Shown here piece by piece: positions 4,587 to 5,106 of a stretch of 5,106 bases of DNA (positions within the stretch are counted from its first letter, which is position 1; each line of letters starts with the position of its first letter). This stretch comes from Chromatiales bacterium (GTDB lineage: Bacteria > Pseudomonadota > Gammaproteobacteria > CAMYNG01): assembly GCA_026990045.1 (NCBI GenBank), contig JALSIK010000077.1, positions 1-5,106 on the forward strand, written 5' to 3'. The notes below the pieces were generated by a model. That model searched no databases. It was not told the origin of the DNA and was given only the letters and a program-made list of their open reading frames with translations. Made by a program: the position numbers and the translations under genes.

Positions 4587-5106
4587 TCAATCGTCGTCTT
4601 CTTCCTCGTCGTCGTCCTCGCCGCGGTGCTCGTGGTTGCGGTGTTTCTTCTTTCTTGCCCGGTAGTCGAGGAACTCGGCGATGGCGGCCGCATCGTAGTC
4701 ACCCAGCAGTTCGCGCAGGAACTGCATCTCCGGCACATCCTGGATGGCACGGAGGATGGCCTCCTGGCCCTCGCCCACGATGCTGCCGGCCGAACCGCCG
4801 CCGGTGCCCTGCTTGCCATGGCAGGCGGCGCAGTACTTCTTGTACTTTTTCTTGCCTTCCTTGCGCAGCTTCTTCTCCCGCTTGTCCGGGATGCCGCGGT
4901 TGAGCCACCTGGAGATGGCCGCGATCTGTTCGGGCGTCAGGCCGGCCAGTTCGCCCATGCCGCCCTCGTTCTCCAGGATAGCCTCCATGATATCGGCCGG
5001 GGTCGCGCCGATCACCGATTCGCCGCTGCTCCCCCCCAGGCCGTTGCCGCCGTGGCAACGGGCACAGTTCTCGGCGTAGAGCCGGGCACCGTCACGGTCG
5101 ACGGGA
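4587..5106 (-). CDS. Diheme (or larger) cytochrome c, N-terminus missing
   Basis: The frame is open to the window edge, giving 172 visible residues. Numbered from the first complete codon (5105-5103), heme-attachment motifs are CARCH (14-18) and CAACH (92-96), in two cytochrome c domains of about 70-80 residues. Each ends in a typical helix: LTPEQIAAISRWL (56-68) and DAAAIAEFLDY (138-148). Likely distal Met ligands are M50 and M127. Such proteins are exported, receive heme in the periplasm and carry electrons; the signal peptide, and possibly more hemes, must lie beyond 5106. The domains are joined by a Lys/Arg-rich linker (74-90). The C-terminus has a basic/His stretch (RARKKKHRNHEHR, 149-161), then ten acidic residues (163-172). 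GTG at 5015 and TTG in another frame at 5058 are not starts, because the first heme motif lies upstream of 5015 in the same frame. Redox partners are not evident. Confidence 0.9.
   Translation of the reverse strand, partial: PVDRDGARLYAENCARCHGGNGLGGSSGESVIGATPADIMEAILENEGGMGELAGLTPEQIAAISRWLNRGIPDKREKKLRKEGKKKYKKYCAACHGKQGTGGGSAGSIVGEGQEAILRAIQDVPEMQFLRELLGDYDAAAIAEFLDYRARKKKHRNHEHRGEDDDEEEDDD

Noticed and set aside
4699..5058. Minus-strand frame starting with TTG at 5058
   Set aside because: It is out of frame with the cytochrome, which carries two heme motifs through the same bases. The translation is Arg/Gly-rich noise.

Overview
The window is high-GC DNA (roughly 70% G+C by eye, with G/C-ending codons dominating). 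It reads as an ordinary chromosomal stretch of a proteobacterium. The two-gene egtB-egtD arrangement, the proteobacterial-type EgtB, the periplasmic c-type cytochrome and the DUF5658-like membrane protein suit a high-GC gammaproteobacterium, perhaps of the Chromatiales/Ectothiorhodospiraceae kind. That placement is inference. I see no transposase, integrase, tRNA, rRNA or CRISPR array.

Layout. (1) Positions 1-2155 hold an ergothioneine operon on the + strand. It contains egtB (5' end cut off by the window) and egtD, whose start overlaps the egtB stop by 4 bases. EgtD converts histidine to hercynine and EgtB attaches sulfur to it. The lyase that finishes ergothioneine is not in the window. Two + strand terminator-like hairpins follow at 2264-2292 and 2306-2328. 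(2) Positions 2156-2784 are a 629-base stretch without a convincing gene but unusually rich in inverted repeats: the two terminators, a 23-base operator-like palindrome (2360-2382), a nested strongly paired segment (2492-2600), a hairpin with a U-tract on the minus strand (2546-2572), and a promoter-like pair near 2660-2688 overlapped by GGATA/TATCC half-sites. (3) Positions 2785-4002 encode an iron-alcohol-dehydrogenase-fold protein in which two of the histidines typical of the family are replaced. (4) Positions 4029-4514 encode a small three-helix membrane protein resembling DUF5658, probably co-transcribed with the dehydrogenase; its start is uncertain. (5) Positions 4587-5106, on the minus strand, encode the C-terminal part of a cytochrome c with two visible heme motifs, a Lys-rich linker and a ten-residue acidic tail. 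It converges on gene 4, and a GC-rich hairpin at 4545-4562 separates them.

How the genes relate. egtB and egtD clearly act in one pathway. The dehydrogenase, the membrane protein and the cytochrome have no evident functional tie to them or to each other. I found no convincing new multi-gene system. The points most worth checking are the structured 629-base intergenic region, the altered metal site of the dehydrogenase and the charged extensions of the cytochrome.
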